The notes: generated by a model from the letters alone, not told the origin. A DNA stretch of 64,000 bases from Rubrivirga litoralis (GCF_031846415.1 NZ_JAVRHT010000011.1:30776-94775), one strand, 5' to 3'. Counted from the stretch's first letter, positions 25,862-35,139 are shown. Numbers and translations: made by a program.

Positions 25862-26308
25862 CTACGTCCGCGGCAGCGTAAGGCTGGCGTACCAGCCCTG
25901 CTCAATCGCCGTCTTTCGCTTGTGGCAGTTCGCGCACCGGACCTCGCACTTGGCAATCTCGGCGTCGAGCTTGGCGAGGCTGAACTGGCGAACGGCCATG
26001 TCTGACAGGGAGCCGACCTTCCGCCCTCGCACGTGGTCAAACTCCAAGACAACGGGGTCCGTTTCGCCGCAGTCCACGCACGGGTGCGCGGCGAGGTAGT
26101 CTCATAGGTGCCCCGTGTTCCGGACCTTGTATGCGTCGTTCCGAGCGCGCTGGGTACTCCCCCGCCGACGGTACCACTCCCTCTGAACCTCGGCCTTGCA
26201 TACCCGGCAGTACGTCTGTAAGCCGTCCCTTCTCCGCCGGTTTCTGTGGAAGGCGGCAGACGGTAACGTCTGTTCACACTTCGCGCACCGTTTCACCTGA
26301 GGAGTCAT
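25862..26308 (-). pseudogene. HNH endonuclease gene interrupted by one TGA codon
   Basis: The frame encodes an HNH nuclease. The N-terminal half (MTPQVKRCAKCEQTLPSAAF, then CRVCKAEVQREWYRRR) is a zinc finger. The C-terminal half has PCVDCGETDPVVLEFDHVRG and CEVRCANCHKRKTA, the CxxC...H...CxxC core. The halves are in the same frame and separated only by a TGA at 26102-26104, in the sequence GHL-stop-DYLAAHPC. A CGA (Arg) to TGA transition would explain it. The base composition is less GC-rich than its neighbours, as expected of a mobile or acquired nuclease. It could be a sequencing error, but as written the gene is broken. Confidence 0.8.
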
Positions 26309-26374
26309 CGTCGCCGGGGAGCCTCTTGGACTCTACCGCAGGCGGGTGACACCACTCCGGCACCGCTCTAACAA

Positions 26375-26407
26375 AAACCCGCCTCAGCGCACGGCAGAGG
26401 CGGGTTT
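26375..26407 (-). terminator. Intrinsic terminator after tRNA-Lys
   Basis: AAACCCGCCTC and GAGGCGGGTTT form a perfect 11-bp stem with an 11-nt loop. On the minus strand it is followed by TTTTTGTT, giving a classic T-tract. It begins 7 nt after the tRNA 3' end. Confidence 0.85.
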
Positions 26408-26413
26408 CGGCAG

Positions 26414-26487
26414 TGCCCCCAGAAGGATTCGAACCTTCGACACGCGGATTAAGAGTCCGCTGCTCTAACCAGCTGAGCTATAGGGGC
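26414..26487 (-). tRNA. tRNA-Lys (anticodon CTT)
   Basis: The minus strand reads GCCCCTATAGCTCAGCTGG at the 5' end. The anticodon loop is CTCTTAA with anticodon CTT, and the T arm reads GGTTCGAATCC. The acceptor stem pairs GCCCCTA with TGGGGGC (one G-T pair). The CCA end is not encoded. A terminator follows directly. Confidence 0.95.
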
Positions 26488-26707
26488 ACCGCCAAGCTAC
26501 CCGCCCCGCCCCGCCCGCTCAAGCGGACAGACGGTGAAACCGTGCCGCCACGGAAAACTCAGCGGGCGGGGCGGTCCGTCAGCCCCGCGCCGCTGTATCG
26601 ACCGACGACGCACCCACGGCCGCCATGCTGTCCGCGAGCCAGAGCTTTCCCCAGGAGCGCGATCGCACCGTCCCACCCCGCCCCGCGGTCCCGCGAGGGC
26701 GGGGCGG

Positions 26708-29005
26708 TCAGAACGAGGCGCGCAGCGCGAGCCGCACGCTCCGCCCCGGCGCCGGGACCCCGAACGGGCGGTACCGGCTGAGCGGGTCCACGAACGTGGC
26801 GTCGGTCAGGTTGTCGACCGCGAGCGTCGGCGTGACGACCGCCCCGCCCACGGCGAACGACGCCGACGCGCTCGCCGACCACACGGTGTAGGCGTCGGTC
26901 GGGACCTCCTCGGGGAGGTCCGCGCGGCGCTGGGCGGCCACGAACGTCGGCCCGATCCGGGCCTCGACGTCGCGGGCCGGACCGAGCCGCCCCGCCCGGT
27001 ACTCGACGGCCGTCTGGAGCCGGGCGGGGGGGACGAACGGGAGCGGCCGGTCGGCGTCCGTGTCCGTCCCCCGCGTCACGTCGCCGGCGAGGTGGACGCC
27101 CAGGCCGTGCAGCGCGTGCGGGTGCACGTCGAGCCGGGCCTCCGCGCCCACCAAGCGGGCGTCGGACTGGACGAAGTCGTAGACCTGGAACCCGCTCTCC
27201 GGGTCCACCCCGCCCGTCGCGCGCGGCGTGATGTAGCCGCCGATCGCGTTCACGAACCCGCTCACCTCGGCGTAGACGTGCGGCGTCAGGTAGCGGACGA
27301 CGCCGTCGAGGGCCAGGCTGGTCTCGGGCGCGAGCGCCGCGTTGCCGCGCTCGAACCGGAGCGTCCCCTCGTGGACCCCGTTCCCGAACAGTTCCTGGAG
27401 GATCGGCGCCCGGAAGGCCCGGCCCAGGTTGGCAGCGACCGACAAGTCAGGCCGGAGCTGCCACGCCGCCCCGACCGCGCCCGTGAGCGCCGTGTACGTC
27501 CGCGTCTGGGCCTCGACGCCCAGCGTCCCGTTCGCCTCCACGTCCAGGTGGCGCGCGTCGAACCGCACCCCGGCGTCGAGCGTGAGCGGCCCGCTCACGA
27601 CCTGCTCGGCGGCGTAGACCGCCCCGTTCAGCGTCGTCCCCCCCGGGATGAGCACCTCCTCGGCCAGCGTCTCGTTCCGCTGGAACATCCCGCTCACGCC
27701 GAGCACGCCGAACACCGGCCCGAGCGGGCGGTGGTGGAAGCGCGCGTCGGTCGTGACCGTGGTAAGGCGGAGCGAGAGGGTGGGGAGGTTTTCGGCCGCC
27801 CCGCCCCCGTGCTCCTCGTCGCCATGTTCGTCGCCTAGGTGGTCCTCGTCCTCGTGTTCCTCGAACTCGCGCCGCCGGTTCTGCTGGACGGCCGCGACCA
27901 CGTCGAGGCGGTCGAGCCCGAGCGGGAGGTCGAGGCGAAGCGCGGCCCGGTCGTGGGCGACCGTCTGGCGCGGCATGTCGATGGTGAACCGCCCCGCCGG
28001 CGCCTCGGGCACGAGCCCGCCGTCCTCGAAGAGCCCCAGCGACTGGCGGAACGTCCCGGCCTCCGCCACGAGCCGCCCGCCCTCGCCCACGTGCGTGCCC
28101 ACGCGGCCCGACAGCGTCTCGGTGTCGAGCGCCGTGTTGGGCACGAGCCCGGACGGCGTGCGCACGAGCCCCGCCCGGAGCGCCCCGCCGCGGACCTCGT
28201 AGCCCAGCCGGCCGCTCACGCCGCCCACGACCAGCGTCCCCTCGGTCTGCTGCGCGACCGTCGCGCCCGCCAGCGACGCCTCGCCGCCGAGCGGGGCGGT
28301 CCGCGCGAACAGGTCCGTGGGGACCGTCTGCACGACGCCGCCCAGCGCGTCCGACCCGTAGAGCAGCGACGCCGGCCCGCGGACGACCTCGATCCGGTCC
28401 ACGTCGGCCGCGCCGACCTCCGGGGCGTGCTCGTCGCCCCAGCCCTGGCCCTCCTGCCGCACCCCGTCCTGGACGACGAGCACGCGCTGCGACGTGAGCC
28501 CGCGGATGACCGGCTTGGCGATGCCCGGCCCGGTCCGCAAGAGGCGGACGCCGGCGACCTCGTCGAGCGCGTCGAACGGCGTCGCCCCGCCCGCGCGGTC
28601 CAGCGCCTCCTCGTCCACGACGGCCACGGACTGCGGCGTCGAGAGCACGTCCGACGCCCGCGCCCGCGCCGTGACGGTCACGTCGGGCGCCTCGACGACC
28701 GACGGCGCGAGCGCCACGTCGAGCCCCGCCCCGCCCGCGCCGACGTCGACCGTCCGCGTCTCGCTCCGGTAGCCGACGAACGAGACGACGACGCGGGCTG
28801 AGCCGGCGGGGAGGGCGGAGAGGACGAATCGGCCGTCGGCGCCCGTCGACGCTCCGAGCGCGAGGGCGGGCACGGCGACCGTGGCGCCGGGGAGCGGGGC
28901 GCCGGTCTCGGCGTCCGTGACGCGGCCGGTGAGGGACTGAGAAAGCGCGGCGGGGGCGTAGAGCCCGAGCACGACGAGGGCGAGGAGCAGGGCGGTGTGG
29001 CGCAT
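26708..29005 (-). CDS. TonB-dependent outer-membrane receptor, probably for a metal
   Basis: This 765-residue receptor has a signal peptide (MRHTALLLALVVLGLYAPAA), a CarboxypepD_reg-like domain (TGRVTDAETGAPLPGATVAV), a plug (RGLTSQRVLVVQDGVRQEGQ, IEVVRGPASLLYGSDALGG) and a 22-strand-type barrel ending in a C-terminal Phe. About residues 380-402 form a surface loop rich in Glu, Asp and His (EEHEDEDHLGDEHGDEEHGG). Such loops are known in zinc receptors like ZnuD, so Zn2+ or a similar metal is the likely cargo (inference). The small His/Cys protein upstream on the same strand supports this. I chose the ATG at 29005, which starts the signal peptide. Confidence 0.88.
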   Translation of the reverse strand: MRHTALLLALVVLGLYAPAALSQSLTGRVTDAETGAPLPGATVAVPALALGASTGADGRFVLSALPAGSARVVVSFVGYRSETRTVDVGAGGAGLDVALAPSVVEAPDVTVTARARASDVLSTPQSVAVVDEEALDRAGGATPFDALDEVAGVRLLRTGPGIAKPVIRGLTSQRVLVVQDGVRQEGQGWGDEHAPEVGAADVDRIEVVRGPASLLYGSDALGGVVQTVPTDLFARTAPLGGEASLAGATVAQQTEGTLVVGGVSGRLGYEVRGGALRAGLVRTPSGLVPNTALDTETLSGRVGTHVGEGGRLVAEAGTFRQSLGLFEDGGLVPEAPAGRFTIDMPRQTVAHDRAALRLDLPLGLDRLDVVAAVQQNRRREFEEHEDEDHLGDEHGDEEHGGGAAENLPTLSLRLTTVTTDARFHHRPLGPVFGVLGVSGMFQRNETLAEEVLIPGGTTLNGAVYAAEQVVSGPLTLDAGVRFDARHLDVEANGTLGVEAQTRTYTALTGAVGAAWQLRPDLSVAANLGRAFRAPILQELFGNGVHEGTLRFERGNAALAPETSLALDGVVRYLTPHVYAEVSGFVNAIGGYITPRATGGVDPESGFQVYDFVQSDARLVGAEARLDVHPHALHGLGVHLAGDVTRGTDTDADRPLPFVPPARLQTAVEYRAGRLGPARDVEARIGPTFVAAQRRADLPEEVPTDAYTVWSASASASFAVGGAVVTPTLAVDNLTDATFVDPLSRYRPFGVPAPGRSVRLALRASF

Positions 29006-29106
29006 GGCGGAGTTGTCGCAGGGCCGCAGACGCGCGGCCGGAACCAGAGGCCGGGCACGCAGGCGCGCGCCGGACGGAGGCCTACGACGGACGCCGCGGG
29101 CCGGAC

Positions 29107-29460
29107 CTACGCGGCCGGCGCCGGCGGTCCCCGGGCGGGCGTCGCCGCGCGCCGGTACACGGCCAGCGCCTCGCCGGCCGCCCGTTCCCGCTCCTCCACG
29201 GCCCGCTCCGCGACGGCCGCGCCCGGCGTCAGGACCGCGCCGGCGAACCCGGTGCACACGGCGCACGGAGCCTCGTGCGCCGCCCCGCCCGTGCAGGGCG
29301 TCGTCACGAGGTCCGCGTCGTCGTCGTGCGCCCCGTGCGCCAGGTGCTCCGCCTGCGACGCCGCCCACTCCAGCCCGTGGTGCACGAGGTGAACCGACAC
29401 CGCGCCCACCCCGCCCAGCAGGGCGGCGAGCAGGACGAGGGCGCGGGCGGGGTGGGGCAT
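29107..29460 (-). CDS. Small exported His/Cys-containing protein, DUF2946-like
   Basis: This 117-residue protein has an N-terminal hydrophobic signal (ALVLLAALLGGVGAVSVHLV). Its mature part holds HLVHHG, HLAHGAHDDDAD and two Cys sites (a single Cys, then CAVC). The spacing of a His-rich stretch before Cys pairs recalls DUF2946-type proteins, often found next to metal-related TonB receptors. It lies 101 nt upstream of the TonB receptor on the same strand, so co-transcription is plausible. Metal handling is an inference. TAGGTTGG lies 7 nt before the ATG. Confidence 0.6.
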   Translation of the reverse strand: MPHPARALVLLAALLGGVGAVSVHLVHHGLEWAASQAEHLAHGAHDDDADLVTTPCTGGAAHEAPCAVCTGFAGAVLTPGAAVAERAVEERERAAGEALAVYRRAATPARGPPAPAA

Positions 29461-29467
29461 CTCGCCT

Positions 29468-29475
29468 CCAACCTA
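29468..29475 (-). promoter_or_regulatory. Candidate -7 box TAGGTTGG, nearly leaderless
   Basis: TAGGTTGG on the minus strand ends 7 nt before the ATG at 29460 and fits TAnnTTTG with one change. It could drive both the small protein and the TonB receptor. Confidence 0.4.
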
Positions 29476-29503
29476 CGACCGGCGGGCGCCGCCCGAAACG
29501 TGC

Positions 29504-29533
29504 GGCGGCCCGCCCCAGGAGGAGCGGGCCGCC
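29504..29533 (-). terminator. GC hairpin after the secreted T9SS-type gene
   Basis: GGCGGCCCGC and GCGGGCCGCC form a perfect 10-bp stem with a 10-nt loop, 22 nt after the stop at 29556. No T-tract follows, so its strength as a terminator is unknown. Confidence 0.45.
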
Positions 29534-29555
29534 GGGTGGCCGAGGGCGGGGCGGC

Positions 29556-31493
29556 CTAGCGGACGACTGTGAGCCGCGCCGTGTGCGCCACCCCGCCCGC
29601 CGTCAGGCGGACGACGTAGGCGCCGGCCGGGAACGCCGCCGCGTCGAACGACGCCCGGTGCGAGCCGGCGCCGTACGCGCCTTCCGCGAGCACGGTCACC
29701 TCGCGCCCGAGCACGTCGTAGACCGCGAGCCGGACGTCGGCCTCAGCGTCGAGCCGGAACGCGACCGCGCCGGCCCCGCGCACCGGGTTCGGGCCGACTG
29801 CGAGCGCCGGTCCGACGTCGCCGGGTTCGGCGCGGAGCGCGGCGAGCTGCGCGCTCAGGTCCGCCTCCCCGCCCGCGCGCCGCGCGCCGGGGTCCGGGTC
29901 GAGCGGGCTGCCGGCGGGGAAGACGCCGAAGATGTTGTCGTCGCGGAAGTAGACGACCGAGTGGGCGACGCGGCCGAGCACGGACTGGACCGTCGCGCCG
30001 ACGGCGACGTCGCCCTGAACGAACGCGATGGCGCCCGGGCCGTCGGGGATCGACCCCTCGGGGAAGTCCGCGCCGCCCTCCAGAATCACGACGTCCTCGA
30101 ACGCGCCCAGCGTGACGCCGTCGAGCGGGACCGAGAGCGTGACGCGCTCCGAGAACGGGTTGAACGCGACGAAGTCGCACCCGCTCAGGTCCAGCGGCCC
30201 CGGGCCGGAGGCGTAGACCCGGACGTACTCGCCGCCGGAGAACGGCGAGGGCTCGCCGTCGGCGCTGAAGTCGATGACGTACCAGTCGCCCGGCTCGCAC
30301 GACCGGGTCCCGAGCGACTCGACGTTGATCGTGATCGTGATCTCGGTGCACTCGAAGTCGTCGGCGTCGTCGCACGCCACGAGGGCGACGTCGTACGAGC
30401 CGCCCCCGGTGACGCCGAGGCCCGGCGCGATGGAGGCCCGGATCTGGCCGGTCGCCGGGTTGCCGGCGGTCGCGTCGAACGAGACGGTCCCGTCGAAGAA
30501 CTCGAAGGCCCCGCCGCTCGACGGCTCGCCGAACGCGTCGAAGTCGGGCGAGGTGATCTCCGTCGTCTGGTCCGCCTCCGGGCTCAGGAACGAGAAGTCG
30601 ATGACCAACTCGGTCCCGAACGCGAGGTCGAACGCGTCGCCGTCGGCGATGCCCTGGGCGATCGGCGGGACGTTCGTCTCGCTGTCGCTCGTGCTAAAGC
30701 ACACGTCGCGGTCGTCGAGGTAGTCGACGCCGTCCGAGGCGCCGCCCGGACCGTCGTAGGCGTCGCCGGCCTGGTCGAACCGTCCGAGCGTGAAGAACGA
30801 GGCGCCGTCGCCCGCGTTCGCGCCGGCGATGGCCGCCGTCCCGCCGAACCCGTTCGAGCCGCCCGAGGCGCTGCCCGTCGTCCAGTTCATGTCGCCGTAG
30901 CTCAGGCACACGTTCCGCCCCGCCCCTACGAGCGGGTCGGCGCCGTCGGTGAGCACGAGCTGGAACGTGTTCCGCTTGTCGGTCTGGCGGTTGAAGTACC
31001 CGACGTCCTCCCAGACGACGGTAAACCGGCTGGGCTCGCTCTTGTAGTAGACGAGCCCGCTCCCGGTCCCCCGCGTGTCGACGTCGGCGAAGAACGGGGC
31101 GACGATGGGGGTGGCGGACGGGAACGCGAACGGGGTGAACGTCCCGAGCCGCTCGGTGAAGGTGACGTTCCCGTTGTTGTTGATGTAGACCTCGTCGTAG
31201 GTCGTCCCGTAAAGGTTGAACGCGAACGGGAGCGGGATGGCGTCGGTCGAGCCGTCGTCGTTGGCGGCGAGCGCGAGCGTGAACGTGTCGTCGCGGGGGA
31301 CGAGCAGGTCGCCTGCCGCCGCGCTCGCCTGCCGCGCGGCGGCCGGAGCGGGGCGGGCCGGCGTGGCCGCTTCGTAGGCCGCCTTCTCGGCGGCCGTGTG
31401 GAGCGTGACCTGGGCGAGGGCGGGCGGGGCGGCGAGGAGCAGGCCGAACAGGGCCAGCGCGCCGGCGGTGCGGCGTAGCGAACGAGTCATCAT
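29556..31493 (-). CDS. Secreted protein with NIDO-like domain and T9SS type A sorting tail
   Basis: This 645-residue protein has a signal peptide (about 1-28). A nidogen-like (NIDO) region follows at about 50-215 (YDEVYINNNGNVTFTERLGT, VVWEDVGYFN, TFQLVLTDGAD). The next part has two cadherin/Ig-like stretches and a lamin-tail-like segment (about 400-520; CEPGDWYVIDF, LDLSGCDFVAFN). The last 80 residues (GPNPVRGAGAVAFRL, VYDVLGREV, AGAYVVRLTAGGV...LTVVR) match the Bacteroidota type A sorting domain for type IX secretion. It is probably exported to the cell surface, possibly for adhesion. Ca-binding-like acidic repeats occur in the middle. Confidence 0.85.
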   Translation of the reverse strand: MMTRSLRRTAGALALFGLLLAAPPALAQVTLHTAAEKAAYEAATPARPAPAAARQASAAAGDLLVPRDDTFTLALAANDDGSTDAIPLPFAFNLYGTTYDEVYINNNGNVTFTERLGTFTPFAFPSATPIVAPFFADVDTRGTGSGLVYYKSEPSRFTVVWEDVGYFNRQTDKRNTFQLVLTDGADPLVGAGRNVCLSYGDMNWTTGSASGGSNGFGGTAAIAGANAGDGASFFTLGRFDQAGDAYDGPGGASDGVDYLDDRDVCFSTSDSETNVPPIAQGIADGDAFDLAFGTELVIDFSFLSPEADQTTEITSPDFDAFGEPSSGGAFEFFDGTVSFDATAGNPATGQIRASIAPGLGVTGGGSYDVALVACDDADDFECTEITITINVESLGTRSCEPGDWYVIDFSADGEPSPFSGGEYVRVYASGPGPLDLSGCDFVAFNPFSERVTLSVPLDGVTLGAFEDVVILEGGADFPEGSIPDGPGAIAFVQGDVAVGATVQSVLGRVAHSVVYFRDDNIFGVFPAGSPLDPDPGARRAGGEADLSAQLAALRAEPGDVGPALAVGPNPVRGAGAVAFRLDAEADVRLAVYDVLGREVTVLAEGAYGAGSHRASFDAAAFPAGAYVVRLTAGGVAHTARLTVVR

Positions 31494-31741
31494 GGGGCCA
31501 GGGGTAGGGGGAGAGAGGTGTGCTCTCTTACCTACGTGATCCCAATGACTTGCACGTCACGCGCGCGCAAGAAGCCGCCCCGCCCGTGGAGCGGGCGGGG
31601 CGGTTCGGGGCGATCCACGCCGGGAGTCGGACCTGCGTGCGCCGCCCCGCCCGCGCAACGCACGCGCCGAGGGCCGGCAGCTCCAGCCGCCCCGCCCCCG
31701 CTCTTCATCGACCGTGACGCCTGGGCGGGGCGGGACGCCCG

Positions 31742-34036
31742 TCAGGCGCCGTCGCCCTCGGGCGGGGCGATCTGGAACCCGATGGTCCGACCGCGGGGGT
31801 CCTCCTGCTTGAGCTGCTTCCGCATCCGCTCGTACTCGCGCTCGACCTCGGGCGTCACGCTCGGGCGCGTGTCGGCGAGGGCGGACTCGAAGTGGGCGGC
31901 CGAGACGGTCTCGGAGTCCAGGTTCTGGCGGAGCGCGAGCAGCCCGGCCTTGCGGACGAGGTTCTCGAGGTCGGCGCCCGAGAACCGCTCGGTCCGGCCC
32001 GCGATCGCGTCCAGGTCGACGTCGTCCGCGAGCGGCATGTCCTTCGTCTGGATGCCGAGGATCGTCCGCCGGCCCTCGGTGTCCGGGACCGGGACGTAGA
32101 CGAGCTCGTCGAACCGGCCCGGCCGCAGCAGCGCCGGGTCGAGGAGCGTCGGCCGGTTCGTCGCGCCGATCACCACGACGCCCTGGAGCTCCTCCAGTCC
32201 GTCCATCTCGGCGAGGAGCGTGTTCACGACCCGCTCGGTCACGTTCGAGTCCCCAAACTGGCCGCCCCGCGCCGGCGCGAGCGCGTCGATCTCGTCGATG
32301 AAGATGACAGTCGGCGAGACCTGGCGAGCGCGCTTGAACAGCTTCGACACCTGTTTCTCGCTCTCGCCGACCCACTTCGACAGCAAGTCGCTCGACTTGG
32401 TGGCGACAAAGTTGGCCTCGGCCTCGCGGGCGACGGCCTTGGCGAGCAGCGTCTTGCCGTTGCCCGGAGGGCCGAACAGGAGGAACCCGCGGGCCTGGCG
32501 GATCCCCAGCCGCTCGAACGCCTCGGGGTGCTTCAGCGGGAGCTCGATGCCCTCCTGGAGCTGGCTCTTGGTCTCTTCGAGCCCGCCGATGTCGGCCCAG
32601 CCCACGTTGGGGACCTGGATCTGGATCTCACGCAGCGCCGACGGCTGGACGCGCCGGAGCGCGTCGCGGAAGTCGCCGTCGCGGACGACGAGCTCGTCCA
32701 GCACGTCGGCCGGGATCTCGTCCTCGTCCAGGTCGATGTCGGGCAGGATGCGGCGGAGCGCCGAGATGGCCGCCTCGCGGGCGAGCGCGCCCAGGTCGGC
32801 CCCGACGAACCCATAAGTCGTCCGCGCCAGCTCCTCCAGGTCGACGCCCTCGGCGAGCGGCATCCCGCGCGTGTGGATGCCGATGATCTCGCGCCGCCCC
32901 GCCGTGTCGGGCACGCCGATCACGATCTCGCGGTCGAACCGGCCGGGCCGCCGAAGCGCCTCGTCGATGGCGTCCGGCCGGTTCGTGGCGCCGATCACGA
33001 CCACGTTGCCGCGTGCTTCCAGGCCGTCGAGCAGCGTCAGGAGCTGGGCGACCACGCGGCGCTCGGCCTCGCCGGTCTCGTCGCGGGCCGGCGCGATCGA
33101 GTCCAGCTCGTCGATGAAGATGATGGCCGGCGCGTTCTGGGACGCCTCCTCGAAGACCGACCGCAGCCGTTCCTCGGACTCGCCGTAGTAGCGGCCCATG
33201 ATCTCCGGCCCGTTGATGACCGAAAAGTGGGCGTTCGTCTCGTTCGCGACCGCCCGCGCGAGCAGCGTCTTGCCCGTCCCCGGCGGCCCGTACAGGAGCA
33301 CGCCCTTGGGCGGGTCGATGCCCAGCCGCGAAAAGAGCTCGGGGTGCTTCAGCGGGAGCTCGATCATCTCCCGGACCTGGTCGACCGTGTCGCCCAACCC
33401 GCCCACGTCGTCGTAGGTGATCCCGACCGGGGGCTCGCCGTCGGTCGGCTCCTGGTACTCCGGCAGCAGCGTGACGTCGGTCTGGTCGGTGATCTGGACG
33501 ATGCCGCGCGGGTGCGCGCTGACCACAACGAGGCGGATCTCCTGGAGCCCGAACGGCTTCTGGCGCCCAAACACGCGCTGGAACACCTCGGGCGGCACGC
33601 CCGGCATGCCGTCCACGGGGACGGCCGTCGAGATCGTGTCGCCGGCCGTCATGGGGCGGCCGATGAGCGGGCGGAGGAGCGCCCCGCCCGGCCCGTTCAG
33701 CCGCATCTCGGGCTGCGCCGGCGCGAGCACGACCGACTGGGCGGGCGAGACCTCGGCCTGCGCCACCTCGACCGTGTCGCCCATGCCGATGCCGGCATTC
33801 GCGCGGAGGAGCCCGTCGAGGCGGATGATCGACAGCCCCACGTCGGCGGGGTAGGGCGGGACGGCGACGGCCGCCGTCGTCCGCTTGCCGGTCAGCGAGA
33901 CGATGGCGCCGGGGCCGATGCCGAGCTCGGCGAACGCCTCCTGGCTGAGCCGGGCGATGCTCTTCCCGAAGTCGGGCTTTTGGGCGCCCGCCACCTGGAG
34001 GCGGACGGTGTCGGTAGGGGTTTGGACTTCGGCCAT
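31742..34036 (-). CDS. CDC48/VAT-type AAA+ ATPase with two ATPase domains
   Basis: This 764-residue protein has the layout of archaeal VAT and eukaryotic p97/Cdc48. It has an N-domain (about 1-190, with LSQEAFAELGIGPGAIVSLTGK), then D1 (GPPGTGKT about 246; FIDELDSIAP; GATNRPDAID) and D2 (GPPGNGKT about 524; FIDEIDALAP; GATNRPTLLDPALLRPGRFD). Pore-loop and arginine-finger segments are intact. Such ATPases form hexamers that pull proteins apart. Two-domain CDC48 proteins are uncommon in bacteria but known in some Bacteroidota relatives. It starts with ATG at 34036. It lies 182 nt downstream of the lasso kinase on the same strand, and the link is unproven. Confidence 0.93.
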   Translation of the reverse strand: MAEVQTPTDTVRLQVAGAQKPDFGKSIARLSQEAFAELGIGPGAIVSLTGKRTTAAVAVPPYPADVGLSIIRLDGLLRANAGIGMGDTVEVAQAEVSPAQSVVLAPAQPEMRLNGPGGALLRPLIGRPMTAGDTISTAVPVDGMPGVPPEVFQRVFGRQKPFGLQEIRLVVVSAHPRGIVQITDQTDVTLLPEYQEPTDGEPPVGITYDDVGGLGDTVDQVREMIELPLKHPELFSRLGIDPPKGVLLYGPPGTGKTLLARAVANETNAHFSVINGPEIMGRYYGESEERLRSVFEEASQNAPAIIFIDELDSIAPARDETGEAERRVVAQLLTLLDGLEARGNVVVIGATNRPDAIDEALRRPGRFDREIVIGVPDTAGRREIIGIHTRGMPLAEGVDLEELARTTYGFVGADLGALAREAAISALRRILPDIDLDEDEIPADVLDELVVRDGDFRDALRRVQPSALREIQIQVPNVGWADIGGLEETKSQLQEGIELPLKHPEAFERLGIRQARGFLLFGPPGNGKTLLAKAVAREAEANFVATKSSDLLSKWVGESEKQVSKLFKRARQVSPTVIFIDEIDALAPARGGQFGDSNVTERVVNTLLAEMDGLEELQGVVVIGATNRPTLLDPALLRPGRFDELVYVPVPDTEGRRTILGIQTKDMPLADDVDLDAIAGRTERFSGADLENLVRKAGLLALRQNLDSETVSAAHFESALADTRPSVTPEVEREYERMRKQLKQEDPRGRTIGFQIAPPEGDGA

Positions 34037-34218
34037 CGGTGTCGTCTGGGAGTGCGGCCGGTTCCACGAGGGCGCGCGTGCGAGGTTCACCGCCCGCCCC
34101 GCCCTCACCCAGCCTTCAGGCTCCGCCCGACTCCGCCGCCGCGAGGGCGGGGCGGAGGCACGGTCGTGCGGCCGGAACAGCGGAACGGGCCGCCCCGCCC
34201 TCATGACAGCGCAGGCGC

Positions 34219-35139
34219 CTACGCGGCCACCGCCGTCTCGATGGCCTCGGCCAGCGCGTCGACGGCGCCCAGGTCGCGGGGCCGCACGAGCCGCCCCGCC
34301 CGGACGCCTTGGAGGAGCCCCGCCACGCGCCCGACGAGCGGGGCGCCGGCCTGCGCCCCCAGAAAGCGCGGGGCGTAGACGTGGCCGAACACGTCGCCGA
34401 ACGCCGCCCCGCCCGCGAGCGGGGTGAGCGCGACGCGCTCGCCCCAGCCGAGCGAGCAGACGAGCGCGAGCGGGGCGGCGCGCTCGGCCGGCGCGGCCCC
34501 GTGCCACACGCCCTTGTCAATCCCGTCCATGAACGGCTCGGTCTCGACGCCGAGCGCGCTGGCGGAGGCGCTCCACAGCTTCATCTGCGTAGGGCCGGGG
34601 AGGACTGCCGCCCCGCCCGCGTCCTCGTCCAAGGCCACGAGGTCGTCGGTGAGCAGCCGGTGGCCGCGGGCGACGAGGGCGGCCGCCGTCGTCGACTTGC
34701 CCGCGCCCTTATCGCCGACCAGGACGACCGCGCGGCCGCCCACGTCGACGGCGCTCCCGTGGAGCACGAGGCGCCCGCGCCGGTGGAGCAGGACACCCAG
34801 CCCCGGCCCGAGCACGCACTGCCGCGCAAACGCGTCGTCGGCCGTGTCGACCGTGATGTCGCTCGCGGTGATGCGGAGCCGCGTGTCGCGCCGCCAGACT
34901 ATGGTGTCGGCATCGTCGCCGGGCCACCCCGCGATGCCGTAGGCGCTGGCCGGGCCGGGCGCATCGACCGGCCCGCGCCGCACGACGACCTCCGCCCCGC
35001 CCGCGCCAGAGGGCGGGGCGGGGCGGAGGCCGGGGAGCGGCAGGGCCGACCGGAGCCGGAGCCCGAAGACCGAGTACGACGCCGCCCCGCTCGACGGATC
35101 GGGCGGGGCGGCGCGTATGCGTGACTCGACGGGGGTCAC
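34219..35139 (-). CDS. HprK-like kinase of the lasso-peptide locus
   Basis: This 306-residue protein resembles HPr kinase-related proteins found in lasso-peptide clusters. It has a P-loop VLVGDKGAGKSTTAAALVAR (about residues 137-156) and the acidic LLTDDLVALDEDAG segment (about 160-173). The His in LVLHGSAVD, just before the P-loop, is also typical. Known homologues (for example in paeninodin-type clusters) phosphorylate the side chain of the precursor's C-terminal Ser. The precursor here ends in Ser. The GTG start overlaps the precursor stop (GTGA), so the two are translationally coupled. The N-terminal ~100 residues are less conserved and may hold the substrate-binding part. Confidence 0.8.
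   Translation of the reverse strand: MTPVESRIRAAPPDPSSGAASYSVFGLRLRSALPLPGLRPAPPSGAGGAEVVVRRGPVDAPGPASAYGIAGWPGDDADTIVWRRDTRLRITASDITVDTADDAFARQCVLGPGLGVLLHRRGRLVLHGSAVDVGGRAVVLVGDKGAGKSTTAAALVARGHRLLTDDLVALDEDAGGAAVLPGPTQMKLWSASASALGVETEPFMDGIDKGVWHGAAPAERAAPLALVCSLGWGERVALTPLAGGAAFGDVFGHVYAPRFLGAQAGAPLVGRVAGLLQGVRAGRLVRPRDLGAVDALAEAIETAVAA

Noticed and set aside
26102..26104. TGA in the HNH gene as a selenocysteine codon
   Set aside because: HNH nucleases do not use selenocysteine, the position is not a metal ligand, and no SECIS-like hairpin was evident.
29006..29106. Cobalamin riboswitch upstream of the TonB receptor
   Set aside because: No B12-box-like sequence or conserved core was found in the 101-nt spacer.
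31600..31680. tRNA-like sequence near GGGAGTCGGACCTGCG
   Set aside because: It lacks a matching acceptor stem, anticodon arm and TTCGA box.
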